DNA from: Dietzia sp. B32
GTDB lineage: Bacteria; Actinomycetota; Actinomycetes; Mycobacteriales; Mycobacteriaceae
Reading direction: 5' to 3'
Assembly (NCBI RefSeq): GCF_024732245.1
Contig: NZ_CP093845.1
Location: 558,001 to 622,000, forward strand
Length of the DNA stretch: 64,000 bases
In this document: piece after piece, positions 1 through 9,755 of the stretch
Layout of the letters: each line of letters starts with the position of its first letter
Position numbering within the stretch: position 1 is the stretch's first letter
The notes under the pieces: model-generated
Databases searched by the model: none
Seen by the model: the letters and a program-made list of their open reading frames with translations, nothing else
What the model was told of the DNA's origin: nothing
Program-made: the position numbers and the translations under genes

Positions 1-322
1 TCTCCTCGAACAACTCCCGGGCGACCCCGCGCACGGCGGCGGCGGCGCGGTCGGTGTCGATCCCGAACCGCTCCGCCCACCACGCCGGTCCGGGCCCGCG
101 CCACGGGCGGGTGCCGTGGTAGTCCCGCGGCTCGACGCCGCCGCCGGGGAACACCGACATCCCGGCGGCGAACTGCATGGTCGCGACCCTGTGCTGGAGG
201 AAGACCTCGACACCCCCGCCGACCCGTGCGTCGCGGATGAGGGCGACCGTGGCGGCCTCGCGGATCGGCACGGATCCCGGCGCGACGATCGCGGGCGCCT
301 CGCGCCCCGGTCCGCCGCTCAC
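1..322 (-). CDS. NUDIX hydrolase, partial (C-terminus off the left edge)
   Basis: The minus-strand frame starts at GTG 322 and runs off the window; 107 residues are visible. The N-terminal half reads like an Rv3040c-type NUDIX protein: a beta strand ending in FLQHRVATMQF, the glycine-rich turn FPGGGVEPRD, and RELFEE, which matches the REUxEE core of the Nudix box, just before the edge. NUDIX enzymes cleave nucleoside diphosphates linked to another group; the substrate here is unknown. The start overlaps the stop of the upstream ABC ATPase gene by 4 bp (GTGA), so the two are probably translationally coupled, as Rv3041c-Rv3040c are in M. tuberculosis. The assignment rests on half the protein. 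Confidence 0.8.
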   Translation of the reverse strand, partial: MSGGPGREAPAIVAPGSVPIREAATVALIRDARVGGGVEVFLQHRVATMQFAAGMSVFPGGGVEPRDYHGTRPWRGPGPAWWAERFGIDTDRAAAAVRGVARELFEE

Positions 323-1170
323 GCCCGCGGGGCCCGTCGGTGCCGACCTGAGCGCCGTGCACGACGCGCGAAGTAGCGGCCGTCGATCGAGTCGACCACG
401 ATCGACTGGGCGAACGCGCGGCTGAGGTTGTCCGAGGTGATCACCTCGTCGATGAGTCCCATCGCGGTGACCTCTCCCTCCGCCAGGAGCATCGCGTGGG
501 TGAAACCCGGGGGGATCTCCTCCACGTGGTGGGTGACCAGGACCGTGGCGGGGGCGTCCGGGTCCATGGCCATGTCCCCCAGACGGGCGACGAGATCCTC
601 ACGGCCTCCCAGGTCCAGGCCGGCACCCGGCTCGTCCAGCAGGAGCAGCTCGGGGTCGGTCATCATGGCGCGGGCGATGAGGACGCGCTTGCGCTCCCCC
701 TCGGAGAGGGTGCCCCAGGTGCGCTCGGCCAGGTGCTCGGCCCCGATCGATTCGAGGGTGTCCGCGGCGCGGGCGAAGTCCTCGGGGTCGTACCGCTCCC
801 GCCATCGGCCGAGCACGGCGTACCCGGCGGAGACGACCAGGTCCTGCACCACCTCGTCACCCGGGATGCGGCCCGCCACCGCCACCGAGGACAGACCCAC
901 CCGGCTCCGCAGCTCGGTCACCTCCGTCCGCCCCAGCTGCTCGCCGAGGATCACGGCCGTCCCGGTACTCGGGTACTCGAGCGCCGATGCGATCCGCAAC
1001 AGCGAGGTCTTCCCCGCGCCGTTCGGTCCGAGCACCACCCACCGCTCATCCAGTTCCACCTGCCAGGACAGGGGCCCCACAAGGGTCTTGCCGTCCCGCC
1101 GGAGCGAGACGTCACGGAGGTCGAGGACGAGGTCGGGGTCGCTGTCGATCAGGGTGCTCACGTCGCCCAT
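319..1170 (-). CDS. ABC transporter ATP-binding protein (Rv3041c-like)
   Basis: A 283-residue single ABC ATPase domain. Walker A GPNGAGKT is at about residues 48-55, the signature LSEGERKR near 155, Walker B LLLLDEPGAGLD near 175 and the switch histidine in VTHHVEE near 215. The domain is cytoplasmic and hydrolyses ATP to power a transporter or act on a cellular partner. No permease gene lies beside it, which is also true of the M. tuberculosis homologue, so the substrate is unknown. The gene begins at ATG 1170, divergent from glgE across 151 bp, and overlaps the downstream NUDIX gene by 4 bp. Confidence 0.88.
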   Translation of the reverse strand: MGDVSTLIDSDPDLVLDLRDVSLRRDGKTLVGPLSWQVELDERWVVLGPNGAGKTSLLRIASALEYPSTGTAVILGEQLGRTEVTELRSRVGLSSVAVAGRIPGDEVVQDLVVSAGYAVLGRWRERYDPEDFARAADTLESIGAEHLAERTWGTLSEGERKRVLIARAMMTDPELLLLDEPGAGLDLGGREDLVARLGDMAMDPDAPATVLVTHHVEEIPPGFTHAMLLAEGEVTAMGLIDEVITSDNLSRAFAQSIVVDSIDGRYFARRARRSGRHRRAPRA

Positions 1171-1262
1171 CTAACCGGTTATCGGGTCGCCGGGTGGCCA
1201 GGAACACGGCCCCGCAGGTGAACGCCGACTCGTGCGGCCCTGAAGGATCGTCCCGACTTCGA

Positions 1263-1268
1263 TAGCGT
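1263..1268 (+). promoter_or_regulatory. Possible -10 element of glgE
   Basis: TAGCGT fits the actinobacterial TAnnnT -10 pattern and lies 54 bases before the glgE start. No convincing -35 hexamer is visible. The glgE ribosome-binding site is clear: GAGAGGAG at 1307-1314, seven bases before GTG 1322. Confidence 0.3.
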
Positions 1269-1321
1269 CGTGGGGGTGACGCCGTCCACCGCGGCGCCCG
1301 CCCGCCGAGAGGAGCACCGAC

Positions 1322-3340
1322 GTGAACGACCGTCTGGCCATCGATGAGGTCCGTCCCCTCGTCTCCTGCGGGAGGTTCCCGTCCAAGTCCGTGGTCGAAG
1401 AGATCCTGCCCGTCTCGGCGATCGTGTGGCGCGAGGGCCACGACGCGCTGTCCGCCAGCCTGGTGGTCCGACGGCCCGGTGGCGCCTCGTCCCGGGCCAC
1501 GATGGTGCCCGGCACCGAGCCGGACACCTTCCACGCGCTGCTGCCCACCGACGTGCCGGGGATGTGGTCGTTCCGCGTGGAGGCGTGGTCCGACCCCTAC
1601 GCCACGTGGCGTAGCGGGATCGTCAAGAAGATGGCCGCCGGCCAGGACTCGGATGAGCTGGGCAACGAGTTCGAGGTGGGCGCCCGGGTGCTCGACACGG
1701 CGATCGCCCGGGCGACCGTCGCCGGCGTCGCCGACCGCGTCGACCTGCTGACCGCCGCCGCGGCAGCGCTGCGCGGCTCCGGTGACGCGGCCACCCGCAC
1801 CTCCCCGGCACTGTCGGACGAGGTCGCCGACGCGTTGGCGGACGACCCCGTGCGCGAGCTGGTCACCGTCGGCCAGACCCATCGCGTGTGGGTGGACCGC
1901 CGCGAGGCGCAGTTCAGTTCCTGGTACGAGTTCTTCCCCCGCTCCACCGGCGGCTGGGACGACGAGGGACGCCCCGTCCACGGCACGTTCGCCACCTCGC
2001 GCTCCTATGTGGACCACGCCGCCGACCTCGGGTTCGACGTCGTGTACCTGCCACCGATCCACCCCATCGGCGAGATCAACCGCAAGGGCCGCAACAACAC
2101 GCTGACCCCCGGGCCCGGCGACGTCGGGTCCCCGTGGGCCATCGGTTCCGCCGAGGGTGGGCACGACGCGGTCCACCCTCTCCTCGGCACCATCGAGGAC
2201 TTCCGCGAGCTGGTGGCCCACGCCCGCGAACGCGGCGTCGAGGTCGCGCTGGACCTGGCCCTGCAGTGCGCACCCGACCACCCGTGGGCCGCCGAGCACC
2301 CGGAGTGGTTCACCGTGCTGCCCGACGGGCACATCGCCTACGCCGAGAACCCGCCCAAGAAGTACCAGGACATTTATCCGGTCAACTTCGACACCGACGC
2401 GGAGGGCATCTACGCCGAGGTGCTGCGCGTGGTCCGGCTGTGGACCTCGCTCGGGGTCCGGATCTTCCGGGTCGACAACCCGCACACGAAGCCGGCCGAC
2501 TTCTGGAACCGCCTCATCAGCGAGGTCAAGCGGACGGAGCCGGACGTGCTGTTCCTCGCCGAGGCCTTCACCCGTCCGGCGCGGCTGTTCGGCCTGGCCA
2601 AGCGCGGCTTCTCGCAGTCGTACACCTACTTCACCTGGAAGACCACGAAGTCCGACCTGGTGGAGTTCTGCGAGCAGCTGCTGGCCCACGTGGACGAGGC
2701 CCGCCCCAACATGTTCACCAACACCCCGGACATCCTGCATGAGTCGCTCCAACGCGGCGGCCCGGCGATGTTCGCGATCCGGGCGGTGCTCGCCGCGACG
2801 CTCTCCCCCTCGTGGGGCGTGTACTCCGGCTACGAACTCTACGAGTGGCAGCCCGTCGCCGACGGCAGCGAGGAGTACCTGGACTCGGAGAAGTACGAGC
2901 TCCGCCCCCGCGACTTCGCCGCCGCGGAGGCCGCCGGGCAGTCACTGGCCCCGTGGTTGCGCACCCTCAACCGGGTCCGCCGCGAACACCCCGCCCTGCA
3001 GCAATTGCGCACCCTGCGGTTCCACGACGTGGACAACGACCAGATCATCGCCTACTCCAAGATCGATCCGGCCACCGGGGACTGCGTGCTCGCGGTGGTC
3101 TCCCTGGACTCCCTCGGTGTCCAGGAGGGCACCCTGCACCTGGACATGGCGGCCCTGGGGTACGACGACGACGCCCGGTTCAGCGTGCGCGACGAGGTGT
3201 CCGGCTCCGAGTTCCACTGGGGGTCGAGCAACTACATCCGGCTCGAACCCTGGACCGCCGTCGCCCACATCATCGTCATCCCGCCCTGCGACGAAGCACG
3301 TAGGGTCGAACTGACCTACCGCACGCACACCGTGGATTGA
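1322..3340 (+). CDS. glgE: Alpha-1,4-glucan:maltose-1-phosphate maltosyltransferase
   Basis: GlgE (672 residues) transfers maltose from maltose-1-phosphate to the end of an alpha-1,4-glucan in the cytoplasm. It carries the N-terminal beta-sandwich/helical region and a GH13_3 barrel with [10 protein letters not shown] near 240. The nucleophile is Asp385 in RVDNPH and the acid/base is Glu414 in LAEAF; their 29-residue spacing equals that of the Streptomyces enzyme. GTG 1322 is chosen because GAGAGGAG precedes it by 7 bases. glgB follows 11 bp later, the usual pair because GlgE chains are branched by GlgB. The treS and maltokinase genes that would make maltose-1-phosphate from trehalose are not in the window. 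Confidence 0.96.
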   Translation: MNDRLAIDEVRPLVSCGRFPSKSVVEEILPVSAIVWREGHDALSASLVVRRPGGASSRATMVPGTEPDTFHALLPTDVPGMWSFRVEAWSDPYATWRSGIVKKMAAGQDSDELGNEFEVGARVLDTAIARATVAGVADRVDLLTAAAAALRGSGDAATRTSPALSDEVADALADDPVRELVTVGQTHRVWVDRREAQFSSWYEFFPRSTGGWDDEGRPVHGTFATSRSYVDHAADLGFDVVYLPPIHPIGEINRKGRNNTLTPGPGDVGSPWAIGSAEGGHDAVHPLLGTIEDFRELVAHARERGVEVALDLALQCAPDHPWAAEHPEWFTVLPDGHIAYAENPPKKYQDIYPVNFDTDAEGIYAEVLRVVRLWTSLGVRIFRVDNPHTKPADFWNRLISEVKRTEPDVLFLAEAFTRPARLFGLAKRGFSQSYTYFTWKTTKSDLVEFCEQLLAHVDEARPNMFTNTPDILHESLQRGGPAMFAIRAVLAATLSPSWGVYSGYELYEWQPVADGSEEYLDSEKYELRPRDFAAAEAAGQSLAPWLRTLNRVRREHPALQQLRTLRFHDVDNDQIIAYSKIDPATGDCVLAVVSLDSLGVQEGTLHLDMAALGYDDDARFSVRDEVSGSEFHWGSSNYIRLEPWTAVAHIIVIPPCDEARRVELTYRTHTVD

Positions 3341-3351
3341 GGCGAACGGCC

Positions 3352-5715
3352 ATGGCAAAGCACAAGAAGAAAATCCGCTCCACCGACCGGCTCGGACCGG
3401 AGCAGACCTCGTCGTCGTCATCGGCGCCCGCGGCGGCTCCGGCGACGCCTGCCGTGCCCACCACTCCCCCCGCGCCCCCTGAGCCGGCCATCGCCGCCGA
3501 GCCCACGCCGATCCCCGACGAGGTACTCGGTCGGCTCCGGTCCGGAACCCACCACGACCCCCACTCGGTCTACGGCGCGCACCGGGACGGGGACGGCTCC
3601 GTCGTGCGCACCGTCCAGCCGGGCGCGGTGGAGGTGGAGGTCGTCATCGGCGACCGCACCGTCCCCATGCGCCCGATCGGTGACGGACTGTTCCACGCGG
3701 CGCTGCCCGACCCCGACGTTCCCGACTACCGCTACCGGGTCCGCTACCCCGACGGCCACACCCGCACCGTCGCGGACGGTTACCGTTTCCTGCCCACCCT
3801 CGGCGAGATCGACCTGCACCTCATCGGCGAGGGACGCCACGAACGACTGTGGGACGTCCTCGGCGCCCACGTGCGCACCTACGACACCCCGGGCGGGCCG
3901 GTCACCGGCACCTCCTTCGCGGTGTGGGCGCCGGGCGCCCGCGGGATGAGCGTGGTCGGCGACTTCTGCGGATGGAACCCCACCGCGCTGCCCATGCGCT
4001 CGATCGGATCCTCCGGGGTCTGGGAACTGTTCGTGCCCGACGTCGCCGACGGCGCGGTCTACAAGTACTGCGTCCGCGGCGCCGACGGCCGGACCATCGA
4101 CCACGCCGACCCCATGGCGGTGGCCACCGAGGTGCCCCCCGCCACCGGGTCCAGGGTGTTCACGTCCGGATACGAGTGGAACGACGACGAGTGGATCGCC
4201 GCCCGCGCGACCCGCGACCACTCGCGTTCCCCGATGACCGTCCTCGAGGTCCACGTCGGATCCTGGCGACCCGGACTCGACTACCGGGAGTTCGCGCACG
4301 AGCTCGCCGACCACATCGCCGAGACCGGGTTCACCCACGTGGAGCTCATGCCCGTCGCCGAGCACCCCTTCGGCGGTTCGTGGGGCTACCAGGTCTCCTC
4401 CTACTACGCCCCGACCAGCCGGTTCGGCTCCCCCGACGACCTGCGCTATGTCATCGACCACCTGCACTCGCGCGGCATCGGCGTCCTGGTGGACTGGGTA
4501 CCCGCGCACTTCCCCAAGGACGAGTGGTCACTCGGCCGGTTCGACGGCACCCCGCTCTACGAACACGCCGACCCCCGCCGCGGCGAGCAGCCCGACTGGG
4601 GCACCTACGTGTTCGATTTCGGCCGTCACGAGGTGCGCAACTTCCTCGTCGCCAACGCCCTCTACTGGGCCGAGGAGTTCCACGTCGACGGCCTACGAGT
4701 GGACGCCGTGGCCTCGATGCTCTACCTGGACTACTCCCGCGAGGCCGGCGAGTGGACCCCCAACATCTACGGTGGCCGGGAGAACCTCGAGGCGATCTCG
4801 TTCCTCCAGGAGGTCAACGCGACCCTGGCGCGGGAGCATCCCGGATTCCTCACCGTGGCCGAGGAGTCCACGTCCTGGGGCGGCGTCACCTCGCCCACCT
4901 ACACCGGCGGCCTCGGGTTCTCCATGAAGTGGAACATGGGGTGGATGAACGACACCCTGCGGTACGTGGGGCTCGACCCGATCTACCGCGGATTCCACCA
5001 CGGCGAGATCACCTTCTCGATGATGTACGCCTGGAGTGAGCGCTTCGTCCTCCCCCTGAGCCACGACGAGGTGGTCCACGGCAAGGGGTCGATGTGGGAA
5101 CGCATGCCCGGCACCTCGTGGGACCGGGCGGCGGGCATCCGGAGTCTCTACGCCTACATGTGGGCGCACCCCGGGAAGAAGTTGCTCTTCCAGGGGCTCG
5201 AGTTCGGCCAGACCACCGAGTGGGACGCCGACAAGGGTGTCGCCTGGGAGAACCTCGAGGGCTGGGAAGGCGAGTACCATCGCGGCATCCTCGCCTGCGT
5301 GCGGGACCTCAACACCCGCTACGCCGACAACCCCGCCCTGTGGTCGCTCGACGACGAGCCCTCCGGCTTCTCGTGGATCGACGCCAACGACGCCGCCCAC
5401 AACACGTTGTCCTTCCTGAGGACGGACCACGCCGGCAACACGATCGCGTGCGTGGTCAACTTCTCCGGCGCCCCGCTCGGCGACTACCGCATCGGGCTGC
5501 CCGAGGGCGGGTACTGGGAGGAGATCCTCAACACCGACGCGTCGGGTTACGAGGGTTCGGGCGCGGGCAACCTGGGCGGGGTCGACGCCGAGAACACGCC
5601 CCACCACGGGCGGCCCTACTCGGCGGCGATCACGGTCGGTCCCCGGGCCACCGTGTGGTTCCGGCACGCGACGGACACGTCGGTCGGGGCGTCGGTCGAG
5701 GCGTCGGACGCCTGA
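3352..5715 (+). CDS. glgB: 1,4-alpha-glucan branching enzyme
   Basis: GlgB (787 residues from ATG 3352) cuts alpha-1,4 chains and rejoins them as alpha-1,6 branches. Order: a Lys-rich then Ala/Pro-rich unstructured start of about 50 residues, N1 and CBM48 beta-sandwich modules to about 260, then a GH13_9 barrel. Nucleophile Asp451 sits in LRVDAVASM and acid/base Glu504 in VAEES, with the same 53-residue spacing as in E. coli; [10 protein letters not shown] follows. The start just after the glgE stop is preferred over the overlapping TTG at 3337. Together with glgE it makes cytosolic branched alpha-glucan, and in mycobacteria capsule-related glucan as well. Confidence 0.96.
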   Translation: MAKHKKKIRSTDRLGPEQTSSSSSAPAAAPATPAVPTTPPAPPEPAIAAEPTPIPDEVLGRLRSGTHHDPHSVYGAHRDGDGSVVRTVQPGAVEVEVVIGDRTVPMRPIGDGLFHAALPDPDVPDYRYRVRYPDGHTRTVADGYRFLPTLGEIDLHLIGEGRHERLWDVLGAHVRTYDTPGGPVTGTSFAVWAPGARGMSVVGDFCGWNPTALPMRSIGSSGVWELFVPDVADGAVYKYCVRGADGRTIDHADPMAVATEVPPATGSRVFTSGYEWNDDEWIAARATRDHSRSPMTVLEVHVGSWRPGLDYREFAHELADHIAETGFTHVELMPVAEHPFGGSWGYQVSSYYAPTSRFGSPDDLRYVIDHLHSRGIGVLVDWVPAHFPKDEWSLGRFDGTPLYEHADPRRGEQPDWGTYVFDFGRHEVRNFLVANALYWAEEFHVDGLRVDAVASMLYLDYSREAGEWTPNIYGGRENLEAISFLQEVNATLAREHPGFLTVAEESTSWGGVTSPTYTGGLGFSMKWNMGWMNDTLRYVGLDPIYRGFHHGEITFSMMYAWSERFVLPLSHDEVVHGKGSMWERMPGTSWDRAAGIRSLYAYMWAHPGKKLLFQGLEFGQTTEWDADKGVAWENLEGWEGEYHRGILACVRDLNTRYADNPALWSLDDEPSGFSWIDANDAAHNTLSFLRTDHAGNTIACVVNFSGAPLGDYRIGLPEGGYWEEILNTDASGYEGSGAGNLGGVDAENTPHHGRPYSAAITVGPRATVWFRHATDTSVGASVEASDA

Positions 5716-5724
5716 TCTGCGCCG

Positions 5725-5746
5725 CCGCCCGCCCGATGGCGGGCGG
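5725..5746. terminator. GC hairpin between convergent glgB and the Trx-like gene
   Basis: A 9-bp perfect stem (5725-5733 with 5738-5746) closes a CGAT loop in the 87-bp gap between two genes meeting tail to tail. No U-run follows, as is common in actinobacteria, so it may act as a bidirectional intrinsic or Rho-assisted terminator. Confidence 0.55.
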
Positions 5747-5802
5747 TCGGTCGGCGCACGGCCGGTCGGCAGACGCCCGCCGACCAGCTCGGTCGCGGAT
5801 CG

Positions 5803-6762
5803 TCAGTAGAGTGCGCTCGCGAGGTCACGGCGTCCGGCGAGGACACGCGGGTCGTCCACCGGCAGTGCCTCGAGGAGCTCCAGCAGGCGTGCACGCAGCG
5901 TGGCGCGGTCGTCCCCGAAGTGGACACGGATCGCGTCGACCAGGGTCGTGAACGCCGCCTCGTACTCGCCGCCCACGAGCGCACCATCCGCCGCCCGCAA
6001 CGCGTCGGGGACGGCCCCCTCGCCCACATCGGTCCCCTCCGCCACACGGCGGGTGGCCTGCACGTAGCGCAACGCCTCGACCAGGGAGTGCTCGCCGGGG
6101 CGGGACTGCACGAGCGCACTGAAACGCTCCTCCGCCGCGACGAGGTCACCGTCGGCGAGCGCGTCCTCGGCGGCGTCCCGCTCGGGGTCCGTGGGTTCCT
6201 CGGGCTCCGCGTCGCCGGTGTCCGGGGCGGGACCGCTCAGCTTGCCCTCGGTCGCCCGGAGCACGGCGTCGAGCCACTGCCGCAGGGCGTCCTCCGGCTG
6301 CTCGCCCTCGAAATCGGCGAGTGGGCGACCCGCCGCCACGGCGTAGACCGTCGGGACGGCGCGGGCCTGCAGGGCCTGGGCGATGCCCGGGGAGACGTCG
6401 ACGTCCACCGTCGCGTGGACCCACCGGCCACCGGCCTCCAGCGCCAACGCGTCCAACAGGCTCGTCAACGCGGTCGGTGCCCGCTGCGAGACCAGTTCGA
6501 GGATCACGGGAACCTGGCTCGAACGGACCAGTACCTCCTGCTCGAAGGAGGTCTCGTCCACCTCCACCAGAACCGCGGGACCCGAACCATCCGGACCCGG
6601 GCCCGGCGGCGGGCCGCCCGGCCCGGGGGCGCGACCGGTGTCGGTCGCGCCCCGGCGGGTCTCGGCCCGCTTCTTCAATCCGGACAGGTCGACGGCGCCG
6701 GCGAGCGACGCCGCGAGCTTCTGCTCGGCGGCGGACGGGGGTCGGTTACCTGGTCTCGTCAC
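5803..6762 (-). CDS. Thioredoxin-fold / TPR protein without redox cysteines (Rv1324-like)
   Basis: 319 residues starting at GTG 6762. The first 75 residues are polar, Gly/Pro-rich and probably disordered. A thioredoxin fold follows (about 80-190) with the conserved cis-proline region ARAVPTVYAV. Where thioredoxins have WCGPC this protein has SQRAPT, so it cannot do dithiol exchange. The C-terminal 110 residues are helical and Ala/Glu-rich (TPR_20 type), matching the CnoX/YbbN-like co-chaperone family. Unlike Rv1324 there is no obvious signal peptide. The gene follows the thiolase gene by 35 bp, as Rv1323-Rv1324. A chaperone or holdase role is inferred from family only. Confidence 0.8.
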   Translation of the reverse strand: MTRPGNRPPSAAEQKLAASLAGAVDLSGLKKRAETRRGATDTGRAPGPGGPPPGPGPDGSGPAVLVEVDETSFEQEVLVRSSQVPVILELVSQRAPTALTSLLDALALEAGGRWVHATVDVDVSPGIAQALQARAVPTVYAVAAGRPLADFEGEQPEDALRQWLDAVLRATEGKLSGPAPDTGDAEPEEPTDPERDAAEDALADGDLVAAEERFSALVQSRPGEHSLVEALRYVQATRRVAEGTDVGEGAVPDALRAADGALVGGEYEAAFTTLVDAIRVHFGDDRATLRARLLELLEALPVDDPRVLAGRRDLASALY

Positions 6763-6797
6763 GGTTCCGATCCTGCCACGGCGGGCGCGTGGGGGTG

Positions 6798-7997
6798 TCA
6801 GCCGGCCGCGGGCACCCGGATGATCAGGGCGTCACCCTGGCCGCCGCCACCGCACAGCGCGGCCGCGCCGAGCCCTCCGCCGCGGCGGGCGAGTTCGAGG
6901 GCGAGGGTGAGCACGACGCGGTTTCCGGAGACCCCGATCGGGTGACCGAGCGAGATGGCACCGCCGTTGACGTTGACCTTGTCGGAGCTCAGGCCGAGCA
7001 TGCGGGTCGAGTGCAGGCCGACCGAGGCGAAGGCCTCGTTGAACTCGAACAGGTCGATGTCGGAGACCTCCACGCCCGCCCGCTTGCACGCGTCCAGCAC
7101 CGCGTCGGCGGGCTGGTGCTGCAGGGTCGAGTCCGGGCCCGCGACGGTGCCGTAGCCGACGATCTCGGCGAGCACGGGCCACCCCTCGGCCTCGGCGCGG
7201 GCAGCGGAGGTCACGATGACCGCGGAGGCGCCGTCGGAGATCTGCGACGAGGAACCGGCCGTGATGGTGCCGTCCTTGGCGAACGCGGGACGGAGCTTGC
7301 CCATCGACTCGGGGGTCGAGTCGGCACGCACGCCCTCGTCGGTGTCCACGACCGTGTCACCCTTGCGGCCCTTGACCGTGACCGGCACGATCTCGTCGGC
7401 GAACCGGCCCTCCTTCGCGGCCGCGGCGGCGCGCTGGTGGGAGATCGCCGCGAACTCGTCCTGGTGCTCGCGGGTGATCTCCAGCTCGACGTTGCGGGCC
7501 TCGGTGAGCGCACCCATCGGCTGGTCGGTCGGGACGTCGTGCAGGCCGTCGTACGCCATGTGATCGAGCACCTCGATCGATCCGTACTTGTACCCGGCAC
7601 GGCTCTTGGGGAGCAGGTGGGGAGCCTGGGACATCGACTCCTGACCGCCGGCCACGACGACCTCGGAGTAACCGGAGCGGATCGCCTGATCGGCCAGGGC
7701 GATCGCCGTCAGTCCGGACAGGCACATCTTGTTGATGCTCAGTGCGTCGACACGCTTGGGCAGACCGGCGGCGAGCGAGGCCTGGCGCGCGGGCATCTGG
7801 CCGTTGCCGGCGGAGAGAACCTGCCCCATGATCACCTGGTCGACGGCCTCCGGCGAGACGCCTCCGCGCTCGAGCGCGGCGCTGATGGCGATGCCGCCCA
7901 ACTCTGGGGCGGAGAGGGACGACAGTCCGCCCTGCAGGCGGCCGAACGGGGTGCGGGCCCCGGAGACGATGACGGTGCGGGTGGGGTCGGCGGTCAT
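6798..7997 (-). CDS. Acetyl-CoA C-acyltransferase (thiolase, FadA4-like)
   Basis: A 399-residue thiolase, which reversibly condenses two acetyl-CoA to acetoacetyl-CoA or cleaves 3-oxoacyl-CoA. The nucleophilic cysteine is Cys92 in NKMCLSG. The other catalytic motifs are present near the C-terminus: [14 protein letters not shown] with the histidine, and [11 protein letters not shown] with the second cysteine. Length and motifs fit the biosynthetic/degradative acetyl-CoA acetyltransferases. It is divergent from the methylmalonyl-CoA epimerase gene, and the same neighbours (Rv1322A-fadA4-Rv1324) occur in M. tuberculosis, which supports an Rv1323/FadA4 orthologue. Confidence 0.93.
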   Translation of the reverse strand: MTADPTRTVIVSGARTPFGRLQGGLSSLSAPELGGIAISAALERGGVSPEAVDQVIMGQVLSAGNGQMPARQASLAAGLPKRVDALSINKMCLSGLTAIALADQAIRSGYSEVVVAGGQESMSQAPHLLPKSRAGYKYGSIEVLDHMAYDGLHDVPTDQPMGALTEARNVELEITREHQDEFAAISHQRAAAAAKEGRFADEIVPVTVKGRKGDTVVDTDEGVRADSTPESMGKLRPAFAKDGTITAGSSSQISDGASAVIVTSAARAEAEGWPVLAEIVGYGTVAGPDSTLQHQPADAVLDACKRAGVEVSDIDLFEFNEAFASVGLHSTRMLGLSSDKVNVNGGAISLGHPIGVSGNRVVLTLALELARRGGGLGAAALCGGGGQGDALIIRVPAAG

Positions 7998-8060
7998 GGG
8001 ACACCTTCCGGTGGAGGGGATGAGACTGTACTCGCCAAACTACCGCGAGAGGCGACCGAC

Positions 8061-8066
8061 TAGCGT
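8061..8066 (+). promoter_or_regulatory. -10 element of mce, leaderless arrangement
   Basis: TAGCGT ends seven bases before ATG 8074. With normal -10 to start-site spacing, transcription would begin at or beside the A of the start codon. No Shine-Dalgarno sequence lies between, so the mRNA is probably leaderless. Confidence 0.45.
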
Positions 8067-8073
8067 GGCAGGT

Positions 8074-8544
8074 ATGACCACTACCCCAGCAGGCCAGCCC
8101 CTACTGCCCTCCGAGCTCGTCGTGGCGATCGACCACGTCGGTGTCGCGGTTCCCGACTTCGACGCCGCCGTGGCCTGGTACCGCGACAACCTGGGTATGG
8201 AGAACCTCCACGAGGAGGTCAACGAGGAGCAGGGGGTGCGCGAAGCGATGCTCGGCTCCCCCGGTCGCCCCGAGGGCAGCGCCCTGCTCCAGGTCCTCGC
8301 CCCCTTGGACGAGTCCTCCACCATCGCGAAGTTCATCGACCGGAACGGTCCCGGCATCCAGCAGATGGCCGTCCGGGTGACCGACATCGATGCGATCACC
8401 GCTCACCTCACCGGCCGCGGAGTCCGGGTTCTCTACCCGGCGCCCAAGAGGGGCACCGCGGACTCGCGCATCAACTTCGTCCATCCGAAGGACGCGGGCG
8501 GTGTGCTCCTCGAGCTCGTCGAGCCCGCGGACGGACATCACTAG
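8074..8544 (+). CDS. mce: Methylmalonyl-CoA epimerase
   Basis: 156 residues of vicinal-oxygen-chelate fold. The enzyme interconverts (R)- and (S)-methylmalonyl-CoA, linking propionyl-CoA carboxylase to the B12-dependent mutase. Metal ligands are visible in the two halves: His in AIDHVGVAV, Gln in SALLQVL, His in QQMAV/NFVHPKD and Glu in LLELVEP. ATG 8074 is chosen because the frame upstream lies in the thiolase promoter region and the DHVGVAV strand begins about 20 residues in, as in the family. Rv1322A is the M. tuberculosis counterpart in the same place. Confidence 0.92.
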   Translation: MTTTPAGQPLLPSELVVAIDHVGVAVPDFDAAVAWYRDNLGMENLHEEVNEEQGVREAMLGSPGRPEGSALLQVLAPLDESSTIAKFIDRNGPGIQQMAVRVTDIDAITAHLTGRGVRVLYPAPKRGTADSRINFVHPKDAGGVLLELVEPADGHH

Positions 8545-8566
8545 TCGCCCGGTCGGCCCCCGCCGC

Positions 8567-8572
8567 TAGGGT
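8567..8572 (+). promoter_or_regulatory. -10 element, leaderless arrangement
   Basis: TAGGGT ends seven bases before ATG 8580 with no Shine-Dalgarno sequence between. The DivIVA-like gene therefore probably has its own promoter and a leaderless transcript, although mce ends only 35 bp upstream. Confidence 0.43.
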
Positions 8573-8579
8573 GGGGGCC

Positions 8580-9458
8580 ATGTCGAGCATGCACACGTCA
8601 CCCACCACCACGGAGGCTTTCGCGGTGGTGCGCAAGGGTTTTGACCGTGAGCAGGTGATGAGCGCCCTCAGCCGTCTCGAGACCGAGACGGATCTGCTGC
8701 GCGCCGACCGGGACGCCGCCGTCGACCGGGCCGACCGGGCCGCGGCGGACGCCGACCGGTCACGCCGACGGGTGGCCGAACTCGAGGCCAGGATCGTCGA
8801 ACTCGGCCGTACCCCCGTCACCAGTGAACAGATGTCGGACCGATTGTCGACGATGCTGTCGCTGGCCACCGCGGAGGCCGAGTCCATCCGCGACTCCGCC
8901 CATACCGTCGCCGACCGCATCCGCACGGAGGCCGAGGAAGAGGCGTGGCGCCTGCGGGAGGCGGCGGCAACCGAGTTGGCCGAGGCCCGCGGCAGGGCGG
9001 AGTCGGTCCGCGCCGAGCACACCACCGTCCTCACCGCGGCCAGGGCCCGGGCCCGGGAGATCGTCCTCGCCGCGGAACGCGAGGCCCGCCGGCTGGACGA
9101 CGAGGCCGCACGCCGCCGCCAGCAGATCGACGACGACCACCGACTCGCCTCGGACCGACGCCGGAGTGAGGCGCTGCGCGACGAGGCGGAACGGCACGAC
9201 GCTTCGGAGGCGGCGGCGGCGTCACTGCGCCGCGAGGCGGAGCGGGAAGCGGGTCGGATCGTCGACGCCGCCCACGCCAGGGCCGATCGGATCATCTCCG
9301 TGGCCCGGGAGCACGCGGACGAACTGCGGACCCTCCGGGAGCGGGTACTCGACGAGCTCGCCGCCATCCGGGCGACGCTCGAACCGGTCCCCGGGCGCCG
9401 CAGGGGCGGTCAGTACGACCTGCCCGAGGAACCGGACCTCAGCTCCATCGCCGAGTGA
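8580..9458 (+). CDS. DivIVA-like coiled-coil protein
   Basis: 292 residues. The N-terminus AFAVVRKGFDREQV resembles the short membrane-curvature-sensing start of DivIVA/Wag31 proteins (F-x-x-V-x-R-G-Y/F-D-x-x-x-V). The remainder (about 45-265) is a long charged heptad-rich helix dominated by Ala, Arg and Glu, predicted to form a parallel coiled coil. There is no signal peptide or membrane segment. It is too divergent and too far from the mur/fts cluster to be Wag31 itself. A cytoskeletal or polar scaffold role is inferred. Its 3' end overlaps the convergent Cys/His-protein gene by 20 bp. Confidence 0.65.
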   Translation: MSSMHTSPTTTEAFAVVRKGFDREQVMSALSRLETETDLLRADRDAAVDRADRAAADADRSRRRVAELEARIVELGRTPVTSEQMSDRLSTMLSLATAEAESIRDSAHTVADRIRTEAEEEAWRLREAAATELAEARGRAESVRAEHTTVLTAARARAREIVLAAEREARRLDDEAARRRQQIDDDHRLASDRRRSEALRDEAERHDASEAAAASLRREAEREAGRIVDAAHARADRIISVAREHADELRTLRERVLDELAAIRATLEPVPGRRRGGQYDLPEEPDLSSIAE

Positions 9459-9639
9459 GACCACGCCGGCCGCGACCGGACCAACAACCGGTGTGCCAGT
9501 GGCGGCGTTCCTCGTCCCCGCGCGGCCGATCCGGCCACGCCACGACATGCGCGGTACCGGCCGACACGACGTGATCACACCCCGGACACCGGTAGTCCTT
9601 ACCTGCACGGGACCCGGGTATCCGACGGACGCGGTACAT
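9439..9639 (-). CDS. Small Cys/His zinc-ribbon-like protein (Rv1322-like)
   Basis: 66 residues from ATG 9639. The core reads YRCPGCDHVV, then TAHVVAWP, then RRHWHTGCW, giving C-x2-C and H-x-H-x2-C ligands that could hold one zinc. I recognise this as a small protein widely conserved in actinobacteria beside nucS; its function is unknown. It lies 116 bp downstream of nucS on the same strand and its 3' end overlaps the convergent DivIVA-like gene. An upstream in-frame start at 9819 would enter nucS and adds only low-complexity residues, so it is rejected. Confidence 0.65.
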   Translation of the reverse strand: MYRVRRIPGSRAGKDYRCPGCDHVVSAGTAHVVAWPDRPRGDEERRHWHTGCWSGRGRRGLTRRWS

Positions 9640-9755
9640 GTCGGGGTCACCGGATGGCCCGGACTCGAGCGCCCCTCCGCCGAGACCGTCGCGCCCGGGT
9701 AGCGGCCGGTCCGCGTCGCCGCGTCGGTGTCGTCTGGGCACGAGGCGGTCGGTGG

